From positions 14,124,381-14,188,380 of the forward strand of contig CM057136.1 of NCBI GenBank assembly GCA_029964075.1: 64,000 bases of DNA, in the 5' to 3' direction. The notes under the pieces are model-generated. The model was not told where the DNA came from and made no database searches. It saw only the letters and a list, made by a program, of their open reading frames with translations. Positions within the stretch are counted from its first letter, which is position 1. Every line of letters starts with the position of its first letter. This stretch comes from Patiria pectinifera (Eukaryota > Echinodermata > Asteroidea > Valvatida > Asterinidae). This document shows positions 19,201 through 32,800 of the stretch, one piece after another. The position numbers were made by a program, and so were the translations under genes.

Positions 19201-22200
19201 TCTTATTAAATGGTGTCAGTGGGATGCTGTATAGGTAACATGCATAACAGGCTGGGTACCAGTTTGATCAGGAGTTGTAGAATGTTCATGCTTTCTGTGT
19301 GAGTAGTTTCAGTTAGGACAATTTCGCGGAAAAAGCAGGGTTGTAAAACGCCAAAGGAACAAATGAATTAGGTAGGAAAATGGTGGACTGGGGCTAAAAA
19401 AAACTTTGAAGCTACTATTAAACGTCAGATTTGCACTATTTTCTTGTAAATACATCTGTGAAACATTTCTTCTCGTCTTTTGTAAAAATAAACTTCACGT
19501 TGTTGTTTTTGTGTTTGACCACTGCCTTTCATCACTAATTCTCACATTCCTCGACTTTGCTGTATGTAAAAAAAAAAAGCCAACGTCTGTACATTTACGA
19601 GCATTTTTTTGGTGTTAAATGGGAACTTTAGGAAAACGTGAATGTTGTTTTGTCTGAAATTGTATTGTGACTTCAAAATAAAAATAGCCATATTTTCTGT
19701 TATAGACTTTTACTGTCCGATTCCAAGTTTAAAAACAAATAATCTCTCTTGCTGGCCAAATTTTCCCATTTTTTCTCCGCAAAATCGGGAGCCATGTGTA
19801 TCAATGCAAATAAAGTTATGAATATTTAAATATTGTGCTTAATATGATCAGGTCCAGTGTGTTTTTTTTAGAAAACGTGCATACTAAAACGGTTGCTAGG
19901 TAATGGCAAACAAAAAATGAAATAGAACATATGTTCTGTCTAAAAATCTTAGCTTGTCAAAAATTTGGAGCATGTACCCGATATTGTGAAATTATCAACA
20001 TCGAATTGCAGATGTAGTGTACATATATATGTATCGTAACAAATTCTTTCCATATTTCAAATACGTTGTTTGGTTATACATGCGTGGTTTTTAAGACAAC
20101 AACAATACATTACAAAAAACTTTTTTCTTTCAAATTCTACAAATCAGTACCTGTATATAAAATTTGTTTACAGAAAAAAAAAAAACTTTACTCGATAATA
20201 ATGTAAAGTTAAGAAGGATGGTTAACGTAAAGATTTGGTGCAGAGTTGTGAGAATCTTGGAGGTAGGTGATAAGTGCACGTGGGCTACATCTAGTAACAG
20301 CATTTGGAGAGTTCATGGATAATGTACAACACGTGTTTGAACTGCCTACTCAACAAAAAATGCTGTGAAAAATGCTGTGCTGGTTAGTTTTTTTGCCAAG
20401 GGATTCTTGCATTTCATTGTAAAAAAATTGAGGACAATTTGTGTTGTACAACACAGAAAATGCAGAGAAACCTAAGCTGTAGCCGTGCATATGGCTGTTA
20501 TTATCATGTTATGCTTCGAGGTTTCCAGCAGAATTGTGGTTTTTGGATCAAATGTTGTATTAGAACTGACATATATTACATGTGGATGTCTGTCAGTTAG
20601 TCTCCATTTCCAGACGTCTTATTCTCTTCTCGTTTTTGATTAATGACAGTATGTGATGGAGACCACCGTCCAGTGAATCATCATTATTCCTGGAACGTCT
20701 TGTTGATTTTTTGGACGAAATCTCGGTCAGGAATGATTAAAAAGGAAAAAAAGGTAACGATTGTGGAAACATTGATCGAAGTGAGTAAGAGCGGAGCTAC
20801 ATTAATGATACACTGTTCTACATTTCTGCTTACAAATGTTCAACCTGAGACGCCAAATGGATCAACAAAATTGATTTTTTTTTTTTTCGGTGGGAGGGGG
20901 GGGATACATCAAAAGCGGGCAAAAGGTTGGCGAGGGAATGGAGGTAGACATCAAATGTATGTTAAGAAGAAAGTGTTGTCTCTTTTATGAAAAACAAAAT
21001 TGGAATGTTACTGACTTAAAGTTAGGCTGCATCTGAATTACATGGTTACTGCTGGTGTTAACACTCGTGTCTGTATGGGAAGTTGATTTAGCTGTAATTA
21101 CAAACTGTAGCCGCGGCCAGTTATGATGCCTGGTGCTTTTGTTCACATGACTTTGCGATTGTTTCGTAGGTAGTGGTGCGACACACACAGAATGAGATTC
21201 TCTGTACATTCCTTTATATTTGGAATTCTCAATTTGTGGTTTATATCTGTAAAATATATCATGCGAGTAGTAGAGGTAAACGACAGTGTGCTATATTGCT
21301 GATTGAGATCTTGTTTTCTTTTTTAGATTTGAGGAAAATGGAGCACACTGAATACTTATTTTTTTTTCATTGTTGACGATTGACTGTACTATTTGCTCAC
21401 AAAGAAAGTGTTCAGTCACAAAATACGATAATATCCACCACGTTTAGAAGAAAGGTAAGGATCATATTTAAACTATATTATTCAAATTGTTGTGTGCTTC
21501 TGCATTTGTTGTTGGTAAGATGTAGCATAAAAAAGCAGGCATGGTTTCAAATTCAGTGTAAGAGTAAAATTACAGAAAGTTTTTCTGTCGTAAAATGAGG
21601 GGGACTGTGTTTTGAATGGATTTAATAATTGTCTTTAAGTCTAGGTTTTTAACTTATCCTTTTTTTTTTGGAAGCAGCGTGCTTATAAAATTTAAACATT
21701 TGAATTCCCAGTACTTTGAAAACGGTAGATTGTATATAGGAGTGAAACTGTTTATATTAAAGCAACTCATATAAAAAAATAATAATAATCCGCAGGTTTT
21801 CCAAGTGTAAACTTGGAAAAAGCTACATTTACTGAAGTTTAAGTTTTTAAAATGTCTGTCAATGTGCTTATATGTTAGTTCAAATCCATAAATTGTAATG
21901 CCATTTTTTTTTTTCAAAAGTAGTTCAAAATAATATGCAAGTGTATGTACAATTTCATAATAGGCTTTCATTCGCTTCAAACTTAAAAATCAAAAGGCGT
22001 TTACTACAACAAATGTACCTCCAACAAGTATGGTGAACTCTATAGACCAATAACTTAAGAGAAAAGGAACAAAACTTCTTCAAGATTAGAATATTCCCTG
22101 CAGGTACTGAATGAAGCAGTTTTTTGGTACAGTTTGAGCTTGGTATGTATAACGGCAAGATTGGAGATATGTAAAGTGCAATAAAGCACAGATATTAAGA

Positions 22201-23635
22201 AATGTCAATGTGTTCAATTTTAATTTCATTATGTGATCGGCGCTTGAAAATTTTGGTAAAAGTACCCTCATTATCATGGGGCCCGTACAAAGAAATATTT
22301 TCACTAGAATTCTTTTAAATGGAAATGTTCAGGGTTTTTTTTGCATTGCCAAATACTTGGGATATTTCAGGAGTGTTTTTTTTTGGAGGGGGGGAGGGGG
22401 GCGTCTTTGTTAATGTCATTTTCACAAACGCAGTAGTGGTCTTCACTGAAATCCAAATTGCATGGTATTGACTAATTCCTTGTCTTATATTAAATCTTCC
22501 AATTCTGTTTTCCTAAGACATTTCTTAGATTAACAGAATGAGGCACAACACCTTTTTACTCTGGGCTTGCTCTGTGCTGTCTGAATTTCATTGAAAAAAA
22601 CCCCAAAATTCACAATGCTGCGTAGTGCTGAAATCTGTCAGTTACTAGCAGACAAGTCGGTCAAGTGTTAAAATGTCTGAACCCGGTGATCCAGTATCGA
22701 GAAAAGTGCAAAGCACCTTTCCGACTTGGATCAGAGAAGTCAATTAATACTTGCATCGTCTGGGTCAGGGTGTGCCTTTACCCAACCATATTATATTATC
22801 CCGTGCTTTGTACATGGATAATGTTACCGGCGCAGGATTCAGCGGTATACAAACACTGCTGAGGGGCCGGCCCATATCGTTATGATTAGCCCACGGCGAG
22901 GTATGTGATCCCTCGTCTACCGTGACACAAATGCTCCGCACCGCGCAACGTTTAGCTTCAAGGCACGGTGACCGTCTTCCAAAACCTGGTGAAATTCACT
23001 TAGAATCGGAGTTTTCGGAGTGAAAAATTGCGTTTGCAATTTACAGTTCAGGTCTATTATGGCGTGAGTGGTACAAATCCCCGCATGGTGATTCAGTGGG
23101 GGCTGGTGGTAGTTTCGGAAATCAGAATTGGGTCACGGATCGTTACGGAGAAAGATTAAAAATAAGGAGCCAGAAATGGGTTAATTGTGAGCGAGCGAGC
23201 CTTCGGTACGAGTGTTGATTGAAGCTCATGAAATTGAGCGGAATGATAGCTGCTGATAATCTTGAGACTGAAAGATTACAGAAACCAAAACACTGATTTG
23301 AGTTTCCACTCCCACCTAGATCTAGCTTGCTGATTTTGGTTGCAAATTTAATAATCATATTTTTAGCCTTTGCAGCCAATTTTACCATTCTAAAATGATT
23401 ATTTTTGTAAACTTAAAAACAATGAACATGCAAATGAATGTACAAAAGTGAAATACAAACACAGCTTGATTCTTAGGATCCTCAAAATCCAATCTTGATC
23501 AAATTTTAATCACATTAAGTCCATCAACCCACACACAATACATTATAACCTTCTCAACTTTTCAATCACAAGCGAAGCGTTCCTTGAGGGCAGTCCAGAC
23601 AATATTAATTTTTTTGTTTAAAAAAAATCTGTCCC

Positions 23636-23815
23636 ATTACATGGAACTGCAGAAAACTGCTAAGCATAGAAAATACATGCTCAGCAAAAACGGGTTACCA
23701 GCCAAACCTGTCATGCAACGTATACTGCTAGTGACTGGTACTTGGCAGACTTTTGCTTAGTACATGAATTTGCTAAACTAGTATTTTTGCCTAGCAGCGT
23801 CATGAAACTTTCCAC
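23636..23815 (-). repeat. Dispersed repeat, GCTAAGCA family (copy 2, inverted)
   Basis: Contains ctgctaagcatagaaaatac, GCAAAAACGGGTTACCAGCC, acttttgcttagtac and GTCATGAAACTTTCC, the reverse-complement order of the copy at 10432-10608. Confidence 0.6.
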
Positions 23816-26456
23816 AAGCAAATGACATGAATTACCATTTTGGATAGGTCTGCAACTAGAAAAATGCAATGCCCATGTATATGAGTCAAAATGCAGATTA
23901 TTGCCATGGTATTACCAAGCACATGCACAATCAAAATTACTAGTGTATTGTTTTTGAGAGAGATTTACTAGTAAACATTTAGTAGGGCAATATTCCATCA
24001 TGGGTTCAGGCAAGTAGGTGACTCTATAAATTTAGTGTCCAAAGTGTGACATTTTTCATGTCGCCGTTTCCTCTGAACTTTTTAATTTTCGGCTCACATA
24101 TTGAAAACTAGTTCAAACTATTCTGATTTGTGTGTTAAGGCATTAATGAGGGCGTCCAGGATGTACAAAATCATACATGTCAGATGTAACAGGGACAGGA
24201 AAAAAAGTGGACCCCAATTAATAGAATGACCAAGTGCAAATCGCTAACTAATGAAGTTTACTACACAGTCTAGGAACACAAGTTGCATATTCAGATGAAT
24301 ATTAAAATTGTGCGTACTTCGCGCCATACAAGCGGGAAGCAGTGTGCGCACATAGTGTGCCCTGCGCACAGATCTCTCATGAGTAAGGACAAAGCGTCAC
24401 GTACTGTTCATCCATGGAGTCATTAAGCACATGTTATCATTATTAAAATATATCTACCCAAAGTTGTCCTTTTTAGAATGCAGTATCCAAAAACCCTGCA
24501 ATAGTGTCGAATGATCCATAACATGTGCCCCTTTCAGATAACGGACGGTCGATACTTCATTAGTGCAGCTACTTTCACCGTTTACCCAAAGCTCATCTTC
24601 TGCACTATTGATGTTTCGTTGTCAATGCCTTGAAGAAGACATGCATTCACAAGCCTTAACCCCCCCCCCACCAGTAATTCTCTGAACATTGCTCCATCGA
24701 TGGCTATTACCAGTCCCAATCCCGAGGCGGTATCCCACAATCCCGCTGGCTTCCTGAACACCTGGAAGCCTGTGGGTGTATCGACATCAAGGCATTACGA
24801 GCGATACGGTCGAGTGTGTAGCATGGCCGTAAGGATTGGGCTGGGCTGCTGATGAAGATGCAATGAGATCCCGCGAGCAACAAGTTACAAGTCTCTCTCT
24901 AGACCAATTTTTTAAACCTAAAATTTCACATAAGATCATTTTTTTTTAATTTATGAATTTGTGGCTGTCTGATATATTAAAGCTAAACAAATATCAATTC
25001 TTCAGCATGAAGTTGTTAAATAACCATTAAAATTACGGAGGTCCAAATTAGAAAAAGTTCCAAAAAATCATACACGAAAAGATATCTGACCACGGGAAGA
25101 AAGTTAACCAATACCTGACATTAAAGCAAGTTTTTTTTTAGTGTTTTTTTTTAGAAGTCTTGTGCATTTATGGTGAAAAACACTTTCTTTTTATTATATT
25201 AGCCGTGAAACAAAATACTTCAAGATTGGAAAATTCTGTAGCACAAGGAACACAAACATGCATATTTTTGGTGCATTTATTTATGAAATTTTTAAAAAGT
25301 GCAATTGAATTACATTTAATTCTTGAAACAGTGATTGTAGACAAATGGAAAAAGAGTAAAATCAACAAAACTAATAAAATACTGTTAACAATAAATTAAA
25401 GGACCTTTTTCAATTTGTAAGTATTTATAATTACATTTTTAAGGGCAGCATTTCATGGAAATGAAAAGAAATTCATTCACTTGCTAATCGCAAATGAAGT
25501 TAAAACTTTCTCCATAAAAGAGTATGGGCTGGTTCATTAACTGGTGTAAATATTTTATACTCCAAACATTTTTTTGAGATTCTGAGTGTTTTTTCACTTG
25601 CTGAACTGTGCTAAATGTAAAGCCCACAAAACTTTGTTGATGAATTGTTCATTCGTAGCAGATGCTTTGTAACAGATACAATTTTGCCTTATTACAGCAC
25701 TGTACAACATACAATGCATACACAAGAGTACATGTCCAAACGTGAAGAGTTTACATCCAAAACGCGATATAGCCATTTGAAAATGTAAAAAAGTTGCATG
25801 GTAATGAACAATTATAGAACATGCACAGCTGTTTCAAAACTACATTTTTCATTTGATTGTATTCTTAAGTTGTGTTGAACTACATGTATATAACAGCCTT
25901 CAAAACCGACTTCGGAGCAACAAGGATGGAATTCTAAAAGAGAACAAAATGGCGTTTATGGTGTTTTGGAAAAACAACTCATGTGTTGAACAGAGACTTT
26001 AGCCTTCAAAATTGACATGGATTTTTTTTCATTTCGATGAATTTTACCCCACATTAAGTGCATCATATATTTTTTGCAGCAGCTTTACAAAATGGTGAAT
26101 ATTTTTTACAAGAGGAACAAAACTTCTGGTGCAACTCTCAAAAACATATACAAGATATTTTACTCTAAGTGAACTATACACATAATTACAGATGACGCAG
26201 CTTCAATTACTATTACACATGATCACTTCACAAAACAACCGCAGGGATTCTTAAGTACATCAAATCGCGCAATATTAATCACTTTTACTACAATTTCATT
26301 AATTTAAGTGCTTATTTCCGTACAATCTGTACAAAACTTACGCATGTGTTGTCATATACATGTACTACTCAGATTTTTTTCCCCAATAAAATGTGTCTCT
26401 TACCTTAACATGTAAACATGCATGTAAACAAAAACATGCTTGTTTTATGCATGCAT

Positions 26457-26497
26457 TGCTGTCCAATTTCAGCATTCTTGCTGTCCAATTTCAGCAT
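26457..26497. repeat. Perfect 20-bp direct repeat
   Basis: TTGCTGTCCAATTTCAGCAT occurs twice (26457-26476 and 26478-26497), separated by one base. It lies about 0.8 kb past the STOX stop, possibly in a long 3' UTR. Confidence 0.85.
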
Positions 26498-26700
26498 GTA
26501 TTTGGTAAAATATGAGAGTATGTTGAGCAAGAAATTAAACACTGGGTCGTGAAAGGGTAACTTGATTTTTAACATGACTTATCATAAATATACAAAAGCT
26601 GACAATATTTACATACATTTCCATGGCAGAAGCCCCTAAAATCTTTCAATCTCTGCTTTAAGCTGTTTCATCCAAATTTGAACAATTTCAGCTTTTTGTA

Positions 26701-27302
26701 ATCAATTGAGTTGACTAAATTGAACTCGGAACCCCCCCCCCCCCCACCCACCCCCAAGAAACAAATGTACAGTACTTTACAAAGAGTTATGGATATTAAC
26801 AAATGTACTTCTAGAAACCTAAAATTACAGTCTTGCTACTCTACAAAATATTTTCTGTGGACCATCTACAATTTATCGTATTTTACATTAAGAACTAGCG
26901 CGAGAAACGGTCTTAACCTCATACAGGTACAGTTGTACAACTTTTGACATCTTTTGTACAGTATTTTACAAACAAAACAAATACACAGCTTGACGATCTT
27001 TGGTATTAACAGAATTATATTAAGGTCTGATGTACTAACATTAATCTTTTATTTCCTACGATAAATGTAACTGGTTTAAAAACTTTCCACAGGAAAAAGT
27101 GAGTTATATCTGCATTTATACAATGGTCTCAAAAAGATTATTTATTTAGGTAACATATAACTGTATTCTAGATAATCTTTTAACTTATATAGGTTTTTGA
27201 AACCTTTAAGCAGGCATACGGTATCAAAACTGTTAGGTGTTTTGGGCTTAAAAATAAACCATTATGTTAGTCCTGGCTTTACCAGAACCAAGTTGTTTTT
27301 GT
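26701..27302 (-). other. STOX 3' UTR (extent uncertain)
   Basis: Directly downstream of the STOX stop on the minus strand, with no coding potential. Minus-strand AATAAA signals lie at 27141-27146 and 27048-27053. A C12 run at about 26732 and several TGTACA motifs are present; some may be Pumilio-like sites, but the full TGTANATA is not clear. Confidence 0.5.
27048..27146 (-). terminator. Candidate STOX poly(A) signals
   Basis: Two AATAAA hexamers on the minus strand, about 160 and 255 nt after the stop codon (27141-27146 and 27048-27053). Other signals further left are possible. Confidence 0.35.
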
Positions 27303-29857
27303 TTACACTGTTCCGATGACTTCAAAGCTTTTAGGACGATCTAGTCTGGACCTCCGACTCATGGCACTGTACGCCGTTTTCTCAGATGTGTCCGAGTTGG
27401 CATCCATGGTATCTGAACTCTTGAACTTTCTCTTCACCGACGGATCTGCTGGGTTGACTTGCTTGCCGAAGGTAGAGTGGAGGTGCGTGGGGTTGGACGT
27501 GGACTTGATCATGCGATTGCTGTTGTCAATGTTCTGGTTGTCCAAGTCGTTCTGGGTCTGGCGCGGGATAGGCTTGATGAGGACGGGGATTCCCGTGGTG
27601 GTGCTGTGTCGATTGTGGAGCGGGTCGTAGGTCATCTGATCGACCGGGGAGTTGTTGTTATGGCCCTGTGCGAGGGATGATCGCGGGGAGTTGAACCCGC
27701 TGTCGCCCGTCGAGCTGGACAGACTCTCCACCCTTTGGTGGACTGGGATTTGGCTTGGGTACTCTGGGTGGATACCAGTCGGGCTCTGCATGTAGACCTG
27801 GGAAGGGTGGACGCTGTGAACGGGAGGTTGGTGTCCAGGGCTGCGGTCTGATTGGGAATTGAATCGTATGGGTGGCGGGGGAGGTGGACGTTCATTGTCC
27901 AAGTTGTCAAGAGATATCGGACGTGGATTGACCGCCATTGTCATTTGGCTGGCTCCTTCCCGACGATCAACGGTTATCTGGCTACCTTGGTGTTGAGGGT
28001 ACGAGGAGAAACCGTTGGTATCCCGTTGCGGTGAGCTCATGGGATCTTGCATATCGTCCACCAGTTGCTTGTGCTGCTCTTCCCGCATGTAATTGTCAAT
28101 TTCCTCGTCGCGGTAGTACTGCTCACGCTCAGTTGGGTCATTGTAGTTGGCCTGAGGTTCGGACCGTCGGTACCCATTGTAGTTCTTTGGCGTTTGCAAG
28201 GCCGCAGGGAAAGGGCCCGAGGTTGGACTGAGTCCAGCACGCTTTACTTCCACAGTCTCTGTCCTTTTCATCACCATTACTTGCCGTCTTATGGGTTCGG
28301 GTGTTTCCATGTCATTTGCGTTGCCCCCTCCAGGACTAGTGGGATGGCCTGGAGAGCCACTGGGCATTTGTGAACCAGGCAGTTCCATTCCAGCAGGCGG
28401 GTAATCCATCGGATCAACCATCTCCGATTCTTTCATGGCTCTGTGGGCAGTGAAGATTCGGGCCTGTCTGCGTTCCTTCAGTTGCTCCAGTTTTTGCCGC
28501 CGTTTTTCGGCTGCAATGTCATTTCGCCGCTGCATTTCGATCTCTGAGTCGTTCTCGGTGCTGATCCCATCGAACGGCTGCATCTGCTGTGGCTTGTTGC
28601 TCTGAATCGACGTGAAATAATGCTTCATCTTGTCGTTCTTTTTGGTGTTCTTCCCCGGCTGTATCTGCTCAGACACAACTTTTGTTCGGAACTTCTCATC
28701 GTACATGAGTGTCGGCTTCAGGAACTCCTGCTCCGACTCGGGCATGGACTCCTGAGCGTTATCGTGGTATTTCTGCTGGAGCATTTTGGCAGTTTGAGTC
28801 AACCTACCGTGCTCGACTTGGTAATGGTTGACATCCTTGTGCACCTTCTTGGCTCCGTCCTTCTTAGTTGATGTTCCCATACCATTAGAAGGGGATGCTC
28901 CACTTGACTTGGTTTTATCCTTGCTGAGGCTGCTTTTCGGGCTGGAGGCAACCACTGAATTCAAAGCCACCTTCTGGGGTGACTTGCCAAGCCAGTGAGC
29001 ATAGTTGAAGAATGGATCGTGAATGTCCGATGGGGGAAACTGAGCCGAGAATGTCTGATGATTCATGTTGGTCTGTGCCATGGCTTTCTTCTTGGCCGAC
29101 TTTCCGAGGAGCCGACCGAAGCACGATTGCTTGGCTTCTGAATCCGAGGTGAAGTATCCTGTGTCCAGCTCGTTGGCCTTAGCTCTCATAGAGCCGGTCC
29201 GGTCGAAGTTGTTCCGTCTGGCTGGGCTTCGTCGCTCCCTCATGGAGTGGCTGCGCTGCAAGGGACTCGCCTGGGCATCCACGTTCCGCTGCTTGGAAGG
29301 GCTGCTGGTCCCTATTGTGTGGCTTTTCTCGTAGATCGTACCCATGTTGGGGTTGGCCGGGTAGGACACAGGTCTCGGAGATGAGGAATCGCTTCTGGAT
29401 CGTACAGTCTGGGTGCTCTTATCGACCATATTAGACGACGCTGGCAAGGCATGTCTGGTCAACTCCCCATCTTTGTACACCAAGTAAACCCGATCCCCCT
29501 GTTGTTGTTGTTGTTGTTGTACTGGTTTGCTCTTGGGTTTAGTGACAACATGCTCCAGTTCATCTCCTGAGGGACTCTCGGGAGGTAGCTTGTCCAAACC
29601 AACGATCATGTACCCCTTGCCGTTGCCATTCTGCTCAATCTTCCTCTCAACCAGGAGGTGGTTGAGACTCTTGTGGATGATCTCGGGGTTAGGGACCGGC
29701 ATCTTGGAGTAGCACTCGGCCAGCTTGTCGCGGATGGTGTCCGGGGTGGCCATCAGCTTGCGTTTGTTCATCTCCGAGATGATGAGGCACAGGACCTCTG
29801 TGAGCGGGATGAACTGATGCTGTTGGATGGGAGCCATCTCGACGCCCTGGACATCAC
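27303..29857 (-). CDS. STOX: STOX exon 2 (winged helix and entire C-terminal region)
   Basis: Residues 124-974 in a single exon; the TAA stop is at 27303-27305. The acceptor is ttggattcctttccag just above 29857, with a strong pyrimidine tract. It starts GDVQGVEMAPIQQHQFIPLT; the recognition region lies in IRDKLAECY...HKSLNHLLVERKIE and the wing ends GKGYMIVG. The rest is low-complexity, Ser/Pro/Gln-rich and presumably disordered, with clusters of basic RRSPARR-type and SPxK/R sites. It contains a charged helix (NDIAAEKRRQKLEQLKERRQ) that may form a coiled coil. The C-terminus is PKSFEVIGTV. Vertebrate STOX genes split this region over several exons. Confidence 0.95.
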
Positions 29858-32800
29858 CTGGAAAGGAATCCAAAAGAGAAAACTCATTAAGAATCTGGGA
29901 ACAATTATGATTTTTTTTATTGAATCAGCCAACCTGAAGGCCAAAGGCCACATGAGGTTGTGACTTTCAAAAAAGAAGGAACCTGTTGGCATATTGCTTA
30001 GGCTGTGAAAACTTATAAGAAGTGGTGAAACAGCTAGATTCTGGTTAGGAGTTCCACAGTGCAGGCAGTATCGGGCAAGGGCAAAAGACCTTTCTCTTTT
30101 CCTTTAGCTGTTCAAGAAACCATCAACCAATTACAAACTAAAAACAACAGGAACAAATACTAAGATCTAAAACCCAGTACTGCAACCTATAACTTCATCA
30201 TTATCACTGTAAAGTCTAGCTCATTTTTTTTTCTATTCTTTTGTCTATATTTTTCTTCAAAACTGATTCACATGTGCACATGCCTTATGCTGTACTTGAT
30301 TACACATTCTGCACACGTATATCCACTCACAAACCCAAAGCTGAGATTTCTAAAGCCACCAATAAAAGAATGCAATGCTGCCCTCAAGGCATCCTCGTGT
30401 GCATGATGTGAACAGCCAAATAAAACGGCTGGAGCGGGAGACTAGCTCTCCTCGCCATCAGCCTCTCTTTTAAGACTGAGTAAATAAAACCCTTTTGTCC
30501 CCAATCATAACGGGTGCATTTGGGTTGTCAAGGGTGTAGTGTGGGTCATCACAGGGTCTGTGATGCACCCCTTGGATGGACAATGGGTGGACAGGTCACA
30601 TAAGTGACCATGTACTTTACAAACAGCCTAGGGGTACTAAATTGGTCACAATATATACACATAGGTACATGCACTTTTTTGGTGATCTCTATTTAGACAA
30701 TCAGTGTGCATACTGCACTCAACTTGTAGATATCAATTTTTGACAGTAACTTCAACTTTACTGAGAGACACCACTGGCCAATGACAATTTGAAAAAAGAT
30801 ACCAACCCTTATTTTGGAATATTTGAGATTTTTAAAATCTTTTTTCACAACCTTTACTTTTCAAATTTAAAAAAGATAACGAAAATACATAATTGTGTTT
30901 ATTGAAAGTGAACTGATGGATCATTATTAACTTATAAATATTGGTACCATTTTATTCTCTAACAAGTCCAAACTTTGGCCCAACGTTTTGCTTTTCTATC
31001 CTTTTGCCGAATAAATTGCAAGTCGGGCACAACATATACAGACATTATTGATGCCTGTCCCAATTTTACTGCAACGATTTGGGGTAAATCAAAGTTCAGA
31101 GGCATTTCACTCCATGACAGTGATAAGCCTAGTTTATGGGACAGGTGTGTGGAACTCGGCCATGTGTGTCGATTCTTTTCAAGGCTCTGCCACATTTTCT
31201 GGAGTCACATGTTGCGGATATATTTTAATGTCACCCAAAGAATAACTTGACGTGAAAAGACATGTCTGGGGCAGACAGTGTCAACCAATATTCTGAAATG
31301 TCAGTTTAAATCTCTGCTAACCAAATCCTAAAAATAAACAGAACAACAAAGACAGGTGAGGCTCAGTTTTTTCAAACATCCGCCCGTCTTGTGTCTACTT
31401 CAAAAAGTCTGTTCTTATCCAGGGGATGTTTACACACTATGGAAATTGACTTTCTGTGATCACAGCTACTGGAGTAATTTTTTTTATTTCTTTGAAAGCA
31501 CTTCAAATTTTTACATTTTACACTTACAAAATCATGTTCTGTACTTGTATTGAGATGAATGCTACTATTTTTTTGTCAAATTTTGGGGAAAAAAAGTTTC
31601 AATAAGTTTGAAGGCTTAAAAATATTTTAGAAACATGAAGGAATTTTTGACCAGATTTGATGGAAATTTGACTTTATTCAACCTTATAATTACTTTGAAA
31701 ACAAAACTGAGATATTCGTTGTTGACATTTGTCCAACTATGTTTCATTTACTGTAATCCCATGTCAAAATGTTCTGTTAATGATATTTTTTTGCTGGGGG
31801 AAAGATTTTTTTTAATATCAACCAGTCCTTTGGAGATTACCCTGTCAAAAGTCTCTACAGAAAGAAAAAAAAATTGTGTCGTGTTTCATCAATAAATGAA
31901 TTGTAACCAGTTGACTTAGACAAGTCTAGAGCCTGCTCATTGAAATAGTTTTCATTGTCATAACATCTTAATTCCAGCAAGTGGTCTAAAAAGTTCCCAT
32001 TGTCACAACTTCTTAATTCTGGCATTTGGGATAGAACAAGACTTTATAATAGATCCAATGGGAACTAGACTAACAACTGTTTAAGGCATGTCTATTGCTG
32101 TCGTATATTACAATCAAAATTCTTTGAATTGTGTTTTTCAAGTGTAAATTACGTACATAAGGGTTTGGTAAGGAATGAGTATTGTCATTCCTTCCTGTAT
32201 TTCCCTGCACCAACTACACGTACTTTCTGTCGAGTTTGTTGTCTCCCAGGTATGACATTTGCTGCTCAGGAAAAACTAGGGAAAGTCTCCTGCAGACTCT
32301 CCAAAAGTGATATGTGACAAGTGATATGTCTACAGTACAGAATGCTGGAAATGGAGGAATTAATAGGAAATGTAAGAGACAAATTGGAAATCATATTGAA
32401 AAGGGAAAACTACTTTGACTGCTCTGCATGTGGTCACCAAGCCGGGCGTGGCTCATGCTCAATACTACATGGAACTACATGTAGGAACAACCGAGGCACA
32501 GCACATGGCTCTTTAAAGGTAATTTTCATATTTTTTGTTTATCTCTTTTCTTAACATATTACAAATCACTTAGTTTTCTGTGTAATTACTTTGCATTACA
32601 CTGGGGTTATACTGTGAGCTAATTTGTTAAATTTAATTTCGACAATTTGAACAAATTGGTCGAGGAAATGGCCACATTTTATTACAGTATTCAACAGCAC
32701 AGACTGAACAATAAGGTAGGACTGTGTTTATAGGAACGCCTTGCACAAGACAAATTTGGTACAAGGGGAGAAAACTTTTCAAATTTACAAGCTAAAACGT

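Larger units (their letters stand above)
15657..19700 (+). other. 3' UTR and downstream flank of the NWD-like gene
   Basis: No coding exon is supported. Candidate poly(A) signals AATAAA occur at 16250-16255, 16700-16705 and 16753-16758, with further ones near 18220, 18255 and 19677, so the 3' end is uncertain. The 16350-16740 stretch is of more even composition than its surroundings. The remainder is AT-rich. Confidence 0.45.
19701..26700. other. Intergenic region between two convergent genes
   Basis: AT-rich DNA with many T, A, G and C runs, an inverted copy of the GCTAAGCA repeat at 23636-23815 and a 20-bp direct repeat at 26457-26497. Blocks at about 22850-23130 and 24290-24860 have more even composition and might be regulatory. 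All open frames here are short, AT-driven and unlike known proteins. Confidence 0.5.

Noticed and set aside
29858-29873. Open frame of STOX exon 2 extended upstream to 29873 as a start codon
   Set aside because: The codon there is TTG, not ATG, and the stretch is the pyrimidine-rich acceptor (gattcctttccag). The exon 1 join restores the family sequence.
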